From: Helochares maculicollis
Taxonomy: Eukaryota; Arthropoda; Insecta; Coleoptera; Hydrophilidae
Direction: 5' to 3'
NCBI GenBank assembly: GCA_033557835.1
Contig: JAWQRO010000271.1
Span: 1 to 45,271, forward strand
DNA length: 45,271 bases
In this document: positions 1-11,534 of the stretch, one piece after another
Numbering within the stretch: the first letter of the stretch is position 1
Layout: every line of letters begins with the position of its first letter
Position numbers and translations under genes: made by a program
The notes under the pieces: generated by a model
The model's input: the letters and a program-made list of their open reading frames with translations, nothing else
Database searches by the model: none
What the model was told of the DNA's origin: nothing

Positions 1-14
1 ATGTTTTATCTATC

Positions 15-18
<4 letters not shown>

Positions 19-64
<46 letters not shown>
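19..64. repeat. (TA)n microsatellite
   Basis: An uninterrupted run of about 23 TA dinucleotides near the left edge. It is a simple-sequence repeat with no coding content. Confidence 0.97.
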
Positions 65-69
<5 letters not shown>

Positions 70-1720
70 TTAATATATACTATAAAATATTTATAAAAAC
101 TATCTTTTAGATTTATCATAAAATTAATTTTTACCTTTCTAAGCAAAAATTTGCCATTTATTCTGCAAAGTTTTTAAATACACAACACAGCAAGTGATTG
201 TTTTACTGTTAAAATCTTCAATGGAACTATACATTCAGCTAACTATTGAATTTATATACTTTACAATTGTAAAAACCATAGAAAAAACCTAGGCAATGTG
301 TTCTGCTTAATTTTGCACATACTACACGTATATTTTATTATTTTTGTAAATACAAAAAATTTAATTGAATCCAATTTAATTATAAATATTAAGTACAAAA
401 TACATTAACTGTGATATTGACGAAACGCTAATTATTTATAGTAACCTTTGAATTTTCCGCATTATTATCGAAGAAAAAGAAGAGGTAATTTAAAGCTTTC
501 ATTTTAAAACGTTAAATGTACTGAGTTGAGTGATATAGTAAATGTGTAGCACCAAAAGGGGTAATTAATTTGAATTTCATTTAAATTGATCTTAATAACA
601 TCGCATTTGCTGCACAGTTTAGTTTAGTTGTTAAATATGTATAAATACATTTCAATGAAGTATGTTACAGCGCTTTGGAGTTTGCAGATTATATAATCTT
701 AGCAATATCTTTTTTAAAGCAATTTCCCTAACTACTTTCAGGGTTTGGAGAGTTCAATATTCTTTAATGAATCAAGCTCAGATCAATGATAGAATAGAGT
801 CTAACAAGAAAATGCAAATGCTTAGGCATTTGATTGAGAACTGCGGAAACGTTGAAATTCTGAAAGAGCTTTTTGAAAATATGCTTATAAGCTTGACTAT
901 ACCTAGAAAATAAAGAAAAACAAAAAACCGTAAGAAATTTACCTCAAAAATTTAGATGTTAATTTGAGAAGTTAAAAAAGACTAGGAAACCTTTAGCGAG
1001 TTGATTGTTATTCAATGCTACATTGCATTCAATGAATTTACCTTTTAATCATTTAATTTGGTGTTATATTCACTTTAAGTGAAAGTGGATGACTGTAAAA
1101 ATACATATATTATTATTAACATTATACATTATGCATTATTAAAATCATATTGTTTGATGATTTTTCCAGTATTTCTTCTCTATAATTTAATATTTTTTTA
1201 CGGAAATAATAGAGAGTAGAGTATTACTAATTTACAGCTTTTATTTAAAATAAATAAAACTTAACAGTTAATAATAGGTTGAATTGCATCAGTTAATGTG
1301 CTTTTAATAAATTTCTTATATTCTTTAACCATTTTTTCATTTTTATGAACAAATATAAAAACTAACAAATATTTTTTATGAGAGTTTTTCTTCATTAAAA
1401 AAACTCAAAAATCAGATGTTTGTAGCACACTATAAATTGGCATAATAAAAAATATATGTAAAATGCTGAACTGAATCTGATATTTTACAGTTTTATGATT
1501 TGTAAGTTTGTTAACACATTTTAGCATGTGTACACATAATACACATAATGATCACTCCCTCGATTCCCTCGAAAATAGTTTCACTGCGCATGTGCGAATT
1601 GTTACTAATCTGCAAATGGTATTCTAAGAATAACTGACCAAAAGCTTGAGTGTACAAACGCATGTTTTTGTTTGCGTATACTAGTTTACACTTAATACTA
1701 AGTGTTTTAATAACGTTCAA
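65..1720. other. AT-rich intergenic stretch, no gene recognised
   Basis: The only coding-like piece is 766-913 on the plus strand. It follows a plausible acceptor (TTTCAG ending about 741), reads MNQAQINDRIESNKKMQML and onwards, and ends at TAA followed by AATAAAG. It could be the last exon of an unrecognised gene, but I see no upstream exon and no known domain. The rest is AT-rich sequence without clear repeats. Confidence 0.4.
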
Positions 1721-1721
1721 A

Positions 1722-4230
1722 ATGAGTAAGAGATGTGGTTTTTATTGTGCAGTTCGAGGCTGTGATACAAACGGCAACAAAAAACAATTTAGCTTGCTTA
1801 AAATACCAGGAGATGAAGACAGGTAAACTTATAGCTTATCTGCTTTTTAATACGTTAAAAATAAAAGTGCAGCAAAATGTGTGTAGATATTTATATTTAT
1901 TGTTACTATTTAGGAATAAGTAGTGGCTTAGAAACATAGATAGGGAAGATTTGCTAAAGAAAGATTTCAACCTTGTGAGCAGGTGCTACAAAGATTGTGG
2001 AAAGCATTTCAAATCGGAAATACTCTTAAATGATTTAAAGGAACCGACTGCAAGAAAATGCAATGCCTACAATATCTCTTAACAAAAAGGAATGCAATTT
2101 AAACATTTTCAGTTTAAATATTGATAAGCCATCAGGTAAGACATTTTTAATATCATTCATTTTACTTAAAACTGTTATGTTGAGAAGAAACTAATTTATT
2201 GTGAATATAACCCTTTGGTTGTTATAAGAACTTTCAAATTTATCGATATTTGAAAAAAGTTTTAGCGACATCCGAGTCATCGGATCTGGTGACTACCGAG
2301 CTCCATGAAACTTCAACATCTTAACCCTTAACACTCATGTAGCAGCACTGCTACCCAAACAATGAAAGCTCTTTCATCTTCCAGTCCACAGAAAGAAAAA
2401 TTGCGACAAAATTTGGACCATGTGAAGAAGGCTTCAAAAAGGTTACTGAAGCAGGCAGGGAATATTTATATTGAAGAAAATGAAGAAGAGCTGCAAACAT
2501 TAAAAAAATGGAGGGGTAAATATTTAAAAGAACCGCTTGGGAAATTAATAGAAATGCAACTTTTGCTGTTAGGGAAGATCGTAGCTACAGTTTATTTACA
2601 AGTTTATATTAACAGTTCATTTTTATGGGCCAAAGGTATATAAATTTTTGGGCACTTTAATAACTCTCCCATCGGTCACTAATTTGCGTCATTATACACA
2701 AAAGTGGACCATCAGCTGTGGATTTGATGAAATTGACTTAAGAACAATTTCTCAAACTAAATCATCTAAACAATAACAAAAGGGAATGTGCCCTGATAAT
2801 AGATAAAATGAATATAAAAGCTATTTCTACAATATATCTAAAGATGAAATTGTAGGGGTGCATAATTTAGGATGTTTCAGGCAATTTAAACCTGCAAACT
2901 ATTCAATGGTGTTAATGTTGAGGAGAAGAAATGTAAAATGGAAACAACCCTTTGGTTATTTCTTTTTACAAAGTAGTTGTCCAGTGGACGATTTAAAAAT
3001 GTTGATTATTTAAAACAAATTGATTGTGTAGTTAAAGTTGTAATTATAGATTTAGGTGTAAATTATATAAAATTTGCTAAAGAAGTTGGGGTACAAAATG
3101 ATCAACCATATTTCTATGTCAATCATTTAAAAATCTTCTATTGGTTCGATTCTTGTCACCTACTAAAGGCAACAAGAAATAATTTTTTAAATATCAATTT
3201 TAACTATGGTGCTATAATAACCAAAAAAGAGCATCTTCAAACATTTTACGATCTAGACAACTCAAAAATAGTAACATTTGCACCAAAATTGTCTAATATT
3301 CATTTAGGTCCTAGTAGTGTTCAAAAAATGAAAGTGTCATATGCTGTCCAACTATTTAGTAGGTGTGTGGCTATTGGCATGAAAGTATTTTTAGCATCTA
3401 GACAACTTCCGGAAGAAGCTATAGGAACAATAAGTTTTATTAAAATATGAATACTTTATTTTATATAGTGAATTCATACAATGGTAACTTTGGGACCCCT
3501 GAAGATATAGCATTTTTGTTGGAAATGAAAAATATATTTTTAAATATGCAAATAATGGGAAGAGGGGGCAAAAATGTTACCAGGCAAATGAATGCAATGT
3601 TGGGTTGTAACAATAAATATTTTCATACAACTTTGGGAAGAAATGGGAAAAGGGGATTTAATTATTCGTCGTTTGAATTCAGATCCTATTGAAATTTTGT
3701 TTGAAACAATTCGCCAACAGTGTGGAAATGTAACAAACCCCACAACTATACAATTTACACGTGCATTTAAAGCTTTATATTTATTGCAAAATTTTGAACA
3801 TTCTCAAGGTGCAAATTGTTTAGATAATTTAAGCCTTGCACTACAATCAATGTTGGCCATACCAACAGAACAGTTAAGTATTATCATCACTAATGATGCG
3901 ACTAATAATACAAACATATTAGCAGTACATACTGCTGATTACAGGGAACTGGATGTACTTACAACGAAGACATTTGTATATATTAGTGGGTACTTATACA
4001 ACAAATGTTTGATACAACATTCATGGGAGACATGTAAAAGTTATTGTTTGAGTAATTTAGATGAAACAAGTTTATTTACTCATCTGAGAAGTTTCAATGC
4101 CACAGATGAAAATGTATTTGGCAAGCTTGTTGTTCCTGCTCATGCATTTGTAATGTATGTAATAAAACTAGAAGAACTGTTTTTTGAAACATTTGATTTG
4201 GTAACTGCCGACCAATTGGCAACCAATTAA
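1722..4230 (+). mobile_element. P-element/THAP9-type transposase relic
   Basis: This is a broken transposase of the P-element superfamily (cut-and-paste DNA transposon). Exon 1 (1722-1822) starts MSKRCGFYCAVRGCDTNGN, the first half of a C2CH THAP zinc finger. GT at 1823 and TTTAG ending 1913 bound an intron. Exon 2 continues the THAP domain (SRCYKDCGKHF) but has an in-frame TAG at 1921-1923 and a frameshift near 2060. A Lys/Glu-rich coiled-coil segment follows (2362-2600). The RNase-H-like core is recognisable in pieces: ALIIDKMNIK (first acidic residue, about 2785), FDSCHLLKATRNNF (second, about 3150) and RRLNSDPIEIL (third, about 3670). The family-typical CGNVTNPTTIQFTRAFK lies at about 3720-3770. 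At least three frame breaks separate the pieces, so no active protein can be made. Terminal inverted repeats were not identified. Confidence 0.88.
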
Positions 4231-5740
4231 GATTATTGCTAAAAAGTATTAAATTTCCTTTGCAGTATTTAATTAATTTATTTATTCGATTTAGAAATTT
4301 TACAACTTTAAAACAATTAACTATAAATATAATTGGTCAGCCGAGAGTTAGTAAAAATTAAAAAATATAATAAAAATATATATGTAAAATAACAATTGTA
4401 ATTAATTATATAATTAGACGTAATTTTAACACATAATATAATCCTAACCTAATTTCCCCATGATAAGTGCATACCAGTGCATACTATATTTTTTATTATA
4501 TCTATCAAATAGTTTTTATCTGATTGTTTCATTTTAAAGCTTTAATTCCAAAAATTTGAAAATTCAAGTGTTTGCGGAGAAAGAATAAAAATTAAATTTT
4601 TGCGCATTCGTGTTATTAATGCAAAAATGACCAAGGTCATTCATTTCACGGGCATCAACTTCAAAGAAGCCGCCTTGAGTGAGCATTATGTGATGTTTTC
4701 CTGGTATCTTAATTTATCTATACTTTCAACCTTTGATTGCAAAATTAGTTGTTTAGGATAAAATATTTACAAACATTAAGTTAACAGTATCAAAATCTAG
4801 AATGGAATATTTAAGTCATAGATTAAAAATTTTTAATAAATTCAAGATTACTATACATGTAGAGAATCAAATTGAATAAAATCTCCAAGATTATAGAACA
4901 ATAAATCAAGAATTAAAGATAATATAATATAATATAATATTTCATAATTGAAAGTATTTACAACATTTATGTTGAAGTTAATATTGTTTGATGATACTAA
5001 TTGCATGTATATAATTATTAAGAGATAAATGTATAAAATTTACAATTAAATTTAGTATATAAATGAGGTTCCTGTGTATACTTGGATTCAATATTTACTA
5101 CCAGTTTTACTTTGCCGCCAGACCACGAGAGGTGCTGGCATCAATATTTCTTGTCCTATGAAATTTATACGGGCATTAGTATTTTCAATTGAGAAAGTAT
5201 TGAAAAGTATCCAGCTAACAGAATAACAATCATTTTAAGTATCAATTTTAATATTGGATTAATTCACGATTACGCATCCTCAAATTGCAGAGCAAAAAAT
5301 TGATGGTTAAACACAAAGCTTTTACAATATCTAAAATAAAGAAATTATAATCATTAAACTAAAGAGTTGGAAATTGCAAATAAATATTTAATGTGAAACA
5401 AGTACAAAAATCAAATCCCTAGATTAAAACAATAATATCTAAATCTATATGATGACACTGTAAGATTCCTGATGAGTAATTAATAGATAGAAAATGAAGC
5501 AACTAAGTTATCGAGACAAATAATAGATTGAAGGATTACAGAATTGAAAATTAAATCAGAATAAAAACTAAGGATCAAAACAGATGATTTATGGAAATTT
5601 TAAAAGTTTAAATTTAATCTTACGAGATGGTGAGTTCAGACAACAAATAGTGCATTTTATGGTAGAATGATTAGATACCGTGCCACTTTGTGGTTTAATT
5701 AATATGCTTCAAAAGGTCACAAAACGGTACTCTAGTTGCC
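4231..5740. other. AT-rich intergenic DNA
   Basis: No gene is visible. It holds a short (AATAT)n tract at 4918-4941 and an imperfect palindrome, AATGACC-AA-GGTCATT, at about 4624-4640. The somewhat GC-richer patch 4600-4700 may belong to the transposon upstream, but no end could be defined. Confidence 0.5.
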
Positions 5741-5749
5741 TTCGAGAAG

Positions 5750-6200
5750 TGGGAAAATATCAGATCAGTAGGTGTGTAGACAGGAGTTGATCAACAGACA
5801 AATGAAAAAGAGCAAAACACTCGTTGCATGGCAGGGAATGAAAAGTGGATTTATTTTGAAACATAAGAAATTGAGCACCATTTATATACGCAAGACTGAA
5901 TTGCTTTAGCAAAAAGCCGATACTTTATGTTTGATGGTACCAGACGACCGTGGTCTATTATGAGCTGTTAAAACCTACATATTGAAGCTGAGATATTCTA
6001 CTTCATACTTCACTAAACTTGTTCCTTTCGATTTACACTTGCTTGCATAAAAGGGTCATATTCTTGCTGAGCAGAGATTTGGTTCGTATGAAGATAGGAG
6101 AAATGGCTCGTGATCAAAGAGGAAAATTTCTGCTGGCGTGATATTCACAAATTGCATATCTAATGCAGTCGTTTGTTCAGACTTTGAAAATAAGAAATGA
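5750..6200 (+). mobile_element. mariner transposase fossil
   Basis: A heavily decayed mariner-family (D,D34D) transposase, seen only as scattered motifs in changing frames. GNEKWIYFET (about 5835) corresponds to the usual GDEKWIYFE around the first catalytic Asp. DLHLLA, GHILAEQRFGSYED (about 6030-6100) and DIHKLHI (about 6145) correspond to the C-terminal DYHLF, LAEQHF and GIHKLP blocks. Many stops and indels are present, and the second catalytic block (HDN) is not recognisable. No inverted repeats were found. This is an old, inactive insertion. Confidence 0.65.
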
Positions 6201-6249
6201 CGCTGGAAAATATGCTAATTTCTTAAGATATTCGCATTAACGTCTTTGG

Positions 6250-8120
6250 CACTACCCAATATTAACAATGAAAGCTGCTTGGAATATAATTTAGTGTTCT
6301 TTCTAATTAAAGAACGGTGTCTTTTGTATTAATAACCAAGTTATTAACAGTTTGACACTAAAAACACGGAAATATAAGACTTGCTTTTTTATATTGAAAT
6401 CTACAAATCAAAATCATAGCTATTGCAAACATACAACTGATATTCTGAAAAGTAATAAAAGCACTTTCAGAACAAAAATTAGTAAAAAAGAAAATGAAAG
6501 TCTTATATTGTTACGATTTCCAAAGATTTTTTCTAATTTAATCCAGCACAAAACGGATAGCTATTAAAAGTATTTAGTTATTTACTTAACTATTTACATT
6601 TTCTATGCTACATGAGTTCTATCAATACTCTACTGACTTTTTTAGTCAAAGACGTGCTTTTATAACCTCCTTGAATCTTCTTAAAAAGGAATGACCTTTG
6701 CGCAGAGTTACTATTTTTAGTGCGTCTGTTTGTGACGATTACGATTACGGTTACAATTTCTACGGAGTTCGGCATTCTTTCCATTAAGCCGACAAGGTAA
6801 AAGAAAATGACCTTTTTAGAAGATGAATGTATTAAGTTAATAAAATCTCGAATCTTTATTTTCTGGAAATGTTTAGAGTACTTTTCGCACCGGAATTTAA
6901 AAAAATTGTTTTATTTGGTCAATTTTCATTTTTTTATTCTGAAATCTAAGTGTAGGCATGCACGTTTTTTTAAACGTGCTACATTTGTTATGCATTTTTA
7001 CTATGAACAGTCCAAAAGAATGTAATAAATTAAACAACACTAATTTCCATTGAGGAAATGATAAAAGGCAATTTTAAATAATGAAAGAGAGAAAGAATGC
7101 TGATTAAAGAAATATGTTTTTCATCGCATGGTAATTTTGTCTTGATGTTTTAATATTTTCGTAGTTTGTTTTCATTTTTTCTTTATTTTTCAAATCTTAA
7201 CTCTCAGTAGTAATTTTCTCTTAGCAAACTAATTGTTTGTCTGTTATGATTTTTAGCAAATGCTTTCAGTTTCAATGTTTGTTTTAACATACCATTTTTT
7301 TTAAATTCCAAATTTTTCTTCAGACTGACATTTTCAGATGTAAACCGAATTGTGACTGACAGTAATAGGTTGTAGTTGACGAGCGAAGTATTTATAGATT
7401 TGTTAAAATTTTAAGTAAACATTCTTAACTGAGGGTGAAGCTCAAATCGGTGTTTTAGACGTTTAAAGATAATTTTATTGGTTATTTTATTCATAGATTG
7501 AGTTTCCTTTGTAGTTGACGTTTTAAAAGAATAACCAAAATCAGATTTAACTGAATATCATTTTATGTGTTTATGTGTTACAAACGATTATATAAAATAG
7601 TTTTACTATGTATGCCTATTTTCGACTCATGCAAGCTCTCCAAGATAAGGTAAAATGCGGGCATATCTTGTAATAGCAACGACATTTTAAATATAATATC
7701 AAATCTTGAGGTAATCACAGATAAACATACTGAAGATTTGCTATGTAATCTTCAGGTGAAAAATTTCACTGGTCTCAATTGATTATTTCAACGATATGCA
7801 AGAATTTATTAGCATGCCCACTGTTCAGGAATCGGCGACTAGGACTAAATTGAAATAGAATTAAAAATAAAAATAAATAAAAATTCTATAACTTGGTTTC
7901 TAAATATTATTGCTGATTACGTAGATTAGCTATGTATTAGCCATTCCAGATAATAAAGTTCGTTAGATTGATAAATTGATCCAGTTGCCTTGAAAATTCC
8001 ATTGTTAATTGTGCATAAATTTCATGGTTTTAAATTGCATTCGAACCGATTTTTTGTAATTAAATGACTGGAAAAAGGCGTGATAGAAAAAACATAATGA
8101 TATAGTTCATGTGTGTGTAT
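6250..8120. other. AT-rich intergenic DNA upstream of the OBP cluster
   Basis: The open frames here (6352-6567, 6807-7025) are Lys/Phe/Ile-rich with no domain, as expected by chance in AT-rich sequence. No repeat or RNA gene was recognised. Confidence 0.45.
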
Positions 8121-8126
8121 ATATAC

Positions 8127-8135
8127 TATATAAAA
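8127..8135 (+). promoter_or_regulatory. TATA box of the first OBP gene
   Basis: TATATAAAA lies 46 bases upstream of the ATG at 8181, leaving room for a start site near 8160 and a very short 5' leader. Similar boxes precede three of the other OBP genes here. Confidence 0.6.
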
Positions 8136-8180
8136 CACCAAAATTATACAGGTGCACACAGAACAAGTAAGTCACTCAAA

Positions 8181-8674
8181 ATGAAGATCTGGATTAGCTT
8201 AACTTGGTTAGGAATATTGGTTAGCATTGGAGTAAGTTCTGTAATGATAACAATAAATAATATATCCAATATATATATATATAACTCATTATAGCATAGT
8301 AATTAGCCATAACTAATGTACATACATGTGGTTTTTGACTTAGATATGACAAATAGATTTCAGCTCAGGGAATTCCTCCAGCTTATAGACAAAACCTTCG
8401 GGATTGCTTGAAGCAATTCAACGGCGACGAAACAGCTCTAAGGAGTGGCACAATCGATAAGTGCTTTTACAAATGTTTCGAGCAAAAGAATGGAGTCATG
8501 GATGAAAATGGTAATTTTATCGTGGAAAAATTCCAAGCAATCTACAATAACGCCCCGGCAGTCCTAATAGAACTTCTTAAAAACTGCGCTTCAACTAGCA
8601 AGAAAAGTGATCCTTGTGGTACCGCAAAGGCAATGCATGACTGCATGAAGGCCAGCAGACCTCCGAAGGCGTAG
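8181..8674 (+). CDS. Odorant-binding protein (classic six-Cys), member 1
   Basis: A PBP/GOBP-family secreted carrier of hydrophobic ligands. There are two exons. Exon 1 (8181-8231) encodes MKIWISLTWLGILVSIG, a signal peptide. The intron starts GTAAGT at 8232 and ends CTCAG at 8368. Exon 2 is 8369-8674, phase 0 (GIPPAYRQNLRDCLK...). The predicted protein is 118 aa. Six cysteines follow C-x18-C-x3-C-x36-C-x9-C-x8-C, with the diagnostic CFYKC and the x8 spacing before the last Cys (CGTAKAMHDC). An alternative acceptor at 8363 would hit a stop, so 8368 is preferred. AATAAA is at 8696-8701. It resembles the next gene closely around the last three cysteines (CASTSKKSDPC against CAPTSKKPDAC), so the two are tandem duplicates. 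Confidence 0.88.
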
Positions 8675-8894
8675 CTCGTTCATCTATGTGAAAAAAATAA
8701 ATTACTTTAAGTGTATTCTTAGAAAAAAATCTAATAACAAAATACACGTACAATTAACATCAATTTGCATTAGTTTTTTTTATGCTCTTCAGCAATTAAT
8801 TAGAAACATAATTTCCCAGGGTAATTGTTGTTGAATAATCCGTGCTTCTTTGTCGTGGAAATTAACAAATTAGACGCGCTTCATCGCTTGTACC

Positions 8895-8900
8895 TATAAA
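8895..8900 (+). promoter_or_regulatory. TATA box of the second OBP gene
   Basis: TATAAA followed by AG, 50 bases upstream of the ATG at 8951. Confidence 0.6.
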
Positions 8901-8950
8901 AGCAACTTGTGATAACTACATATAAATTAAACCTCTCAACAACTACCGAA

Positions 8951-9437
8951 ATGACTTTTACAGCTCCGTTCGTTTTGGCTTTGTGTTTTTGCGCCGCTTT
9001 CGTTCATGAAGTAAGTAATATAAAAGTACTTTGAGGCTTTAAAAATCATGCGTTTTCCTTCACTTCGTCATTTTGTACAGGGATCGCTTTCATTTGATTT
9101 TGACTTATAGATCAGCGGCGATCAGTATTTCGAAAACAGTGAGAAATTCCGTGGTATCCTTCAGAACTGCCTGAAAGAGTATAAAGTCGATGAAGGGGCC
9201 TTCAAGAGCAACTCGATTGCAGACAAGTGCTTCTATAAGTGCTTGAAGGAGAAATCAGGGGTCTTGAGCTTCAATGGCGAAATTACTGTGGATATTTTTA
9301 AAGCGGCCAACCCTGACGCTCCGGCCACCCTTATAAGCGCCATGGAAAAATGTGCGCCCACCAGTAAGAAACCAGACGCTTGCGAAACGGCGAAAGCACT
9401 CCATGATTGCATCAGAGCCAACAAACCGCAACACTAA
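8951..9437 (+). CDS. Odorant-binding protein (classic six-Cys), member 2
   Basis: Exon 1 (8951-9010) encodes a 20-residue signal peptide, MTFTAPFVLALCFCAAFVHE, and ends at GTAAGT. The acceptor is TTATAG ending 9110 and exon 2 is 9111-9437 (ISGDQYFENSEKFRGIL...). The protein is 128 aa. The OBP pattern is complete: Cys in QNCLK, CFYKC, EKCAP, DACET and HDC, with x3 between the second and third and x8 between the fifth and sixth. An earlier AG at about 9080 would read into a stop. AATAAA is at 9512-9517. Its leader exon ends in phase 0 and could also splice to the leaderless OBP exon 126 bases downstream. Confidence 0.9.
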
Positions 9438-9563
9438 TCTCATTCCTTGTTTGCTAATTGCATTGACTTGCTATTTTGTAGTACCCTTAATAATCAATCA
9501 ATCTATCATCAAATAAAAATGCTTCAAAAACATGTAAAAAGGGCTTCATTTCGATTATTTTAG

Positions 9564-9821
9564 AGTAATTGCGGGACAACCTCGAGGAATTGTTTGAAAG
9601 CTTTTGATGAAAAAAGTCGTTGCTCTTCTTTATGCGCCTATCAATACACCAAACTCATGAACGAAGAAGGGCGTATAACGACCTATGATTTTCAAACGGC
9701 TCACCCGGATATTCCGGACTCTATGTTGGAAAGACTTTCACAGTGCGCTCCGATTTGTCAAAGACTTGACTCTTGCGAGACGGCTGAAGCATTAAAGTCT
9801 TGCATGGAAAATGGCTTTTAA
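9564..9821 (+). CDS. OBP exon without its own leader (member 3, partial or alternative exon)
   Basis: An open exon begins after TTTTAG (ending 9563) and reads SNCGTTSRNCLKAFDEK... to a TAA at 9819-9821. AATAAA follows at 9840-9845. It is clearly an OBP: CSSLC has the x3 spacing, CETAEALKSC the x8 spacing, and ERLSQCAPICQRLDSC aligns with members 1 and 2. It carries eight cysteines instead of six. The first-to-second core Cys spacing is only 9 residues (18 in member 1), so about 9 residues of helix are missing. No ATG plus hydrophobic leader fits between 9437 and 9563, and there is no TATA box. Either it is a decaying duplicate, or it is spliced to the leader of member 2 (phase 0, compatible) as an alternative terminal exon. 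The missing helix segment favours decay. Confidence 0.6.
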   Translation, partial: SNCGTTSRNCLKAFDEKSRCSSLCAYQYTKLMNEEGRITTYDFQTAHPDIPDSMLERLSQCAPICQRLDSCETAEALKSCMENGF

Positions 9822-9849
9822 GAGGGATAGGCTTATTAAAATAAATCGC

Positions 9850-10680
9850 TATTATTCGTTTATTTTCAACGATATTTAAGTTGATGTTCTATTATGAAAT
9901 ATTTAAGTTATTTTGGAAAGTATTTGGATGTACAACACAATAAAATCAAGGTATTATATAATGAATAAGAATCAAGTTGCACCTACTTTTTTGCGTTGTT
10001 TGCAACATCGTATTTTTCACTCTAACTTACTAGTTAAATTAAAGCTTGTATAAGACATAGTGTTTCTAGTATAAATTTTATCGAGAATGAAATGCTACTG
10101 AAGCCATATAAAACATTTGTATCGCTTGATATTGTTAAAACGTTACGTAATAATATTTATGAGTGTTAATTTTGTAACGATTGTCATGTCTAAATCAATA
10201 AAACAGTTAACTTTAAAAATAGTATTGTTTTTGCTACAATCACATCACACTCCTCTTCTTCGACTTTTTTTGTGGTGTTTAAATATATTAATAATATCAA
10301 ATCCAAAAACTCTACATCAATACACAAATTCACAACATCATCGATGACAATTGAGCTATATACACTCAGTGACATTTCAGAGTTTCCTAAAGAGTTGTCC
10401 TAAAGCAACTTTATAATCAGTTTAAGGCCGACAACTCGTAACGATTTCGATATCGCTTTCATCACTTAGAATAATAGAATCACTTGTTTTATTATATTCA
10501 CCTATAGATAGATACCAAGCCTAGAGCAGTAGGTAAAAAATTATCTGCAAAAAATGGAAAATGAAAATTTACCTACATATCTTGAAAATATGCTTCAGTT
10601 CTTCGACTCTGATTTTTATTTCAAAATTGTTACATTGTAGGATTTTCAGAATACAACAAGAACTCAATAAGTCTTCACTC
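9850..10680. other. AT-rich intergenic DNA
   Basis: No gene or recognisable repeat is visible. Open frames here are short and lack domain character. Confidence 0.45.
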
Positions 10681-10689
10681 GCTCTTGTG

Positions 10690-10990
10690 AACCCTACGCG
10701 AACATCCGATTTTATGGTGACACTTTTTATCTTGCAAAGTATATCCCATAGAATTTTCCAAGCGTAGCGGTAATTTACTATTCTAAAGATGATTCTACGA
10801 TCTTTCTAATATTTCGGCCCCACAAGTGATTAGTACAAATCCTCGATTGATTTGTGTCTCTTGGGTACCACTGGATCAACCTTGTGGCCTATTTATTATC
10901 AGTCACCTTTGCAATGTGTCCAATCTTTTGTCATTTTAGTGATTTTATTCTGTTTATGATGTCAATCACTTTACTGCTGCTGCCCACACT
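10690..10990 (-). mobile_element. LINE retrotransposon relic (C-terminal end)
   Basis: The minus strand of 10800-10980 reads IDIINRIKSLK, a stop, QKIGHIAKVTDNK, a stop, then ATRLIQWYPRDTNQSRICTN and HLWGRNIRK. This matches the C-terminal block common to many insect non-LTR retrotransposon ORFs (pattern K.KW.GHIAR..DNRW..RL..WYPR, then a W..DIRK motif). Two in-frame stops make it inactive. The upstream reverse transcriptase core is not present in readable form. Confidence 0.6.
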
Positions 10991-11117
10991 GTTTGAAAAT
11001 GAAACCGAACTTTCTCTGAAATTTGCGAGGTGCAGAACTCCTACAGATGGACACACTTCTCCTGAAACCTTCAGTTTGTTGAAGTATTATTTTTAGTAGA
11101 ATTTGTAAATGTTGACA

Positions 11118-11503
11118 AATTGCTGTGAACTGCTAGAGTAGAGGGAGTAGCAAAGATCCATGAAAATATATTCTATTTTAGCGGTTTGCCAATCTAGCGC
11201 TTTCATGCTCATCGAGCTGTTAAGGTTGTTAAAGTTCTGGGCATAAAGCATTTGAATGCGTATGGAAGTGAATCGAAATGATTATGTTAGAAGCGAATAT
11301 CACGTTGTAGCTCCAGCAGTCGACATGGGTCAAAATGTTAGTTTCGTTAGTTGGTTTGAATGTCTTGTAGAATTACTTAATAAAGAAGATATTTCAAGCT
11401 TACAGTAGTCATCAATCAGACATACCCATATTCCTTCTCTCGGTATGATTTCTTTAAGAAATTTTTTGAATTGATCCGAAAGAACTCCGCTAGTTTCCAA
11501 CAT
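11118..11503 (-). pseudogene. EcKL kinase pseudogene with large internal deletion
   Basis: Two ends of an EcKL gene are joined with the middle missing. The N-terminal end (ATG at 11503-11501, MLETSGVLSDQFKKFLKEII) matches the start of the gene at 21266-22557 (MLEANDVLTKQLENLLKEVI). The 3' part (11118-11330) aligns base for base with that gene's HGD-intron-DWQ region, including the small intron. Its donor site is mutated (ATAATC where the parent has GTAAGA) and the catalytic histidine region reads CATGTCGAC. Roughly 200 codons between residue 45 and the catalytic loop are gone. The retained intron shows a DNA-level duplicate, not a retrocopy. Similarity continues into the 5' flank (a motif like AATAATTGAATGT at about 11613). 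Confidence 0.8.
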
Positions 11504-11534
11504 TATGGGTTTTAATTTCAATACTTACTTCAAC

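Noticed and set aside
662..913. 83-codon open frame with a possible terminal exon at 742-913
   Set aside because: A plausible acceptor and poly(A) signal exist, but there is no upstream exon or known domain. Kept only as a note in the intergenic entry.
4624..4640. AATGACC-AA-GGTCATT resembles an everted nuclear-receptor (AGGTCA-type) element, tempting near ecdysteroid-kinase genes
   Set aside because: One short site, more than 10 kb from any kinase and close to a transposon relic. Chance is likely.
9233..9443. Antisense open frames over the second OBP gene
   Set aside because: Complementary-strand shadows of the OBP coding exon.
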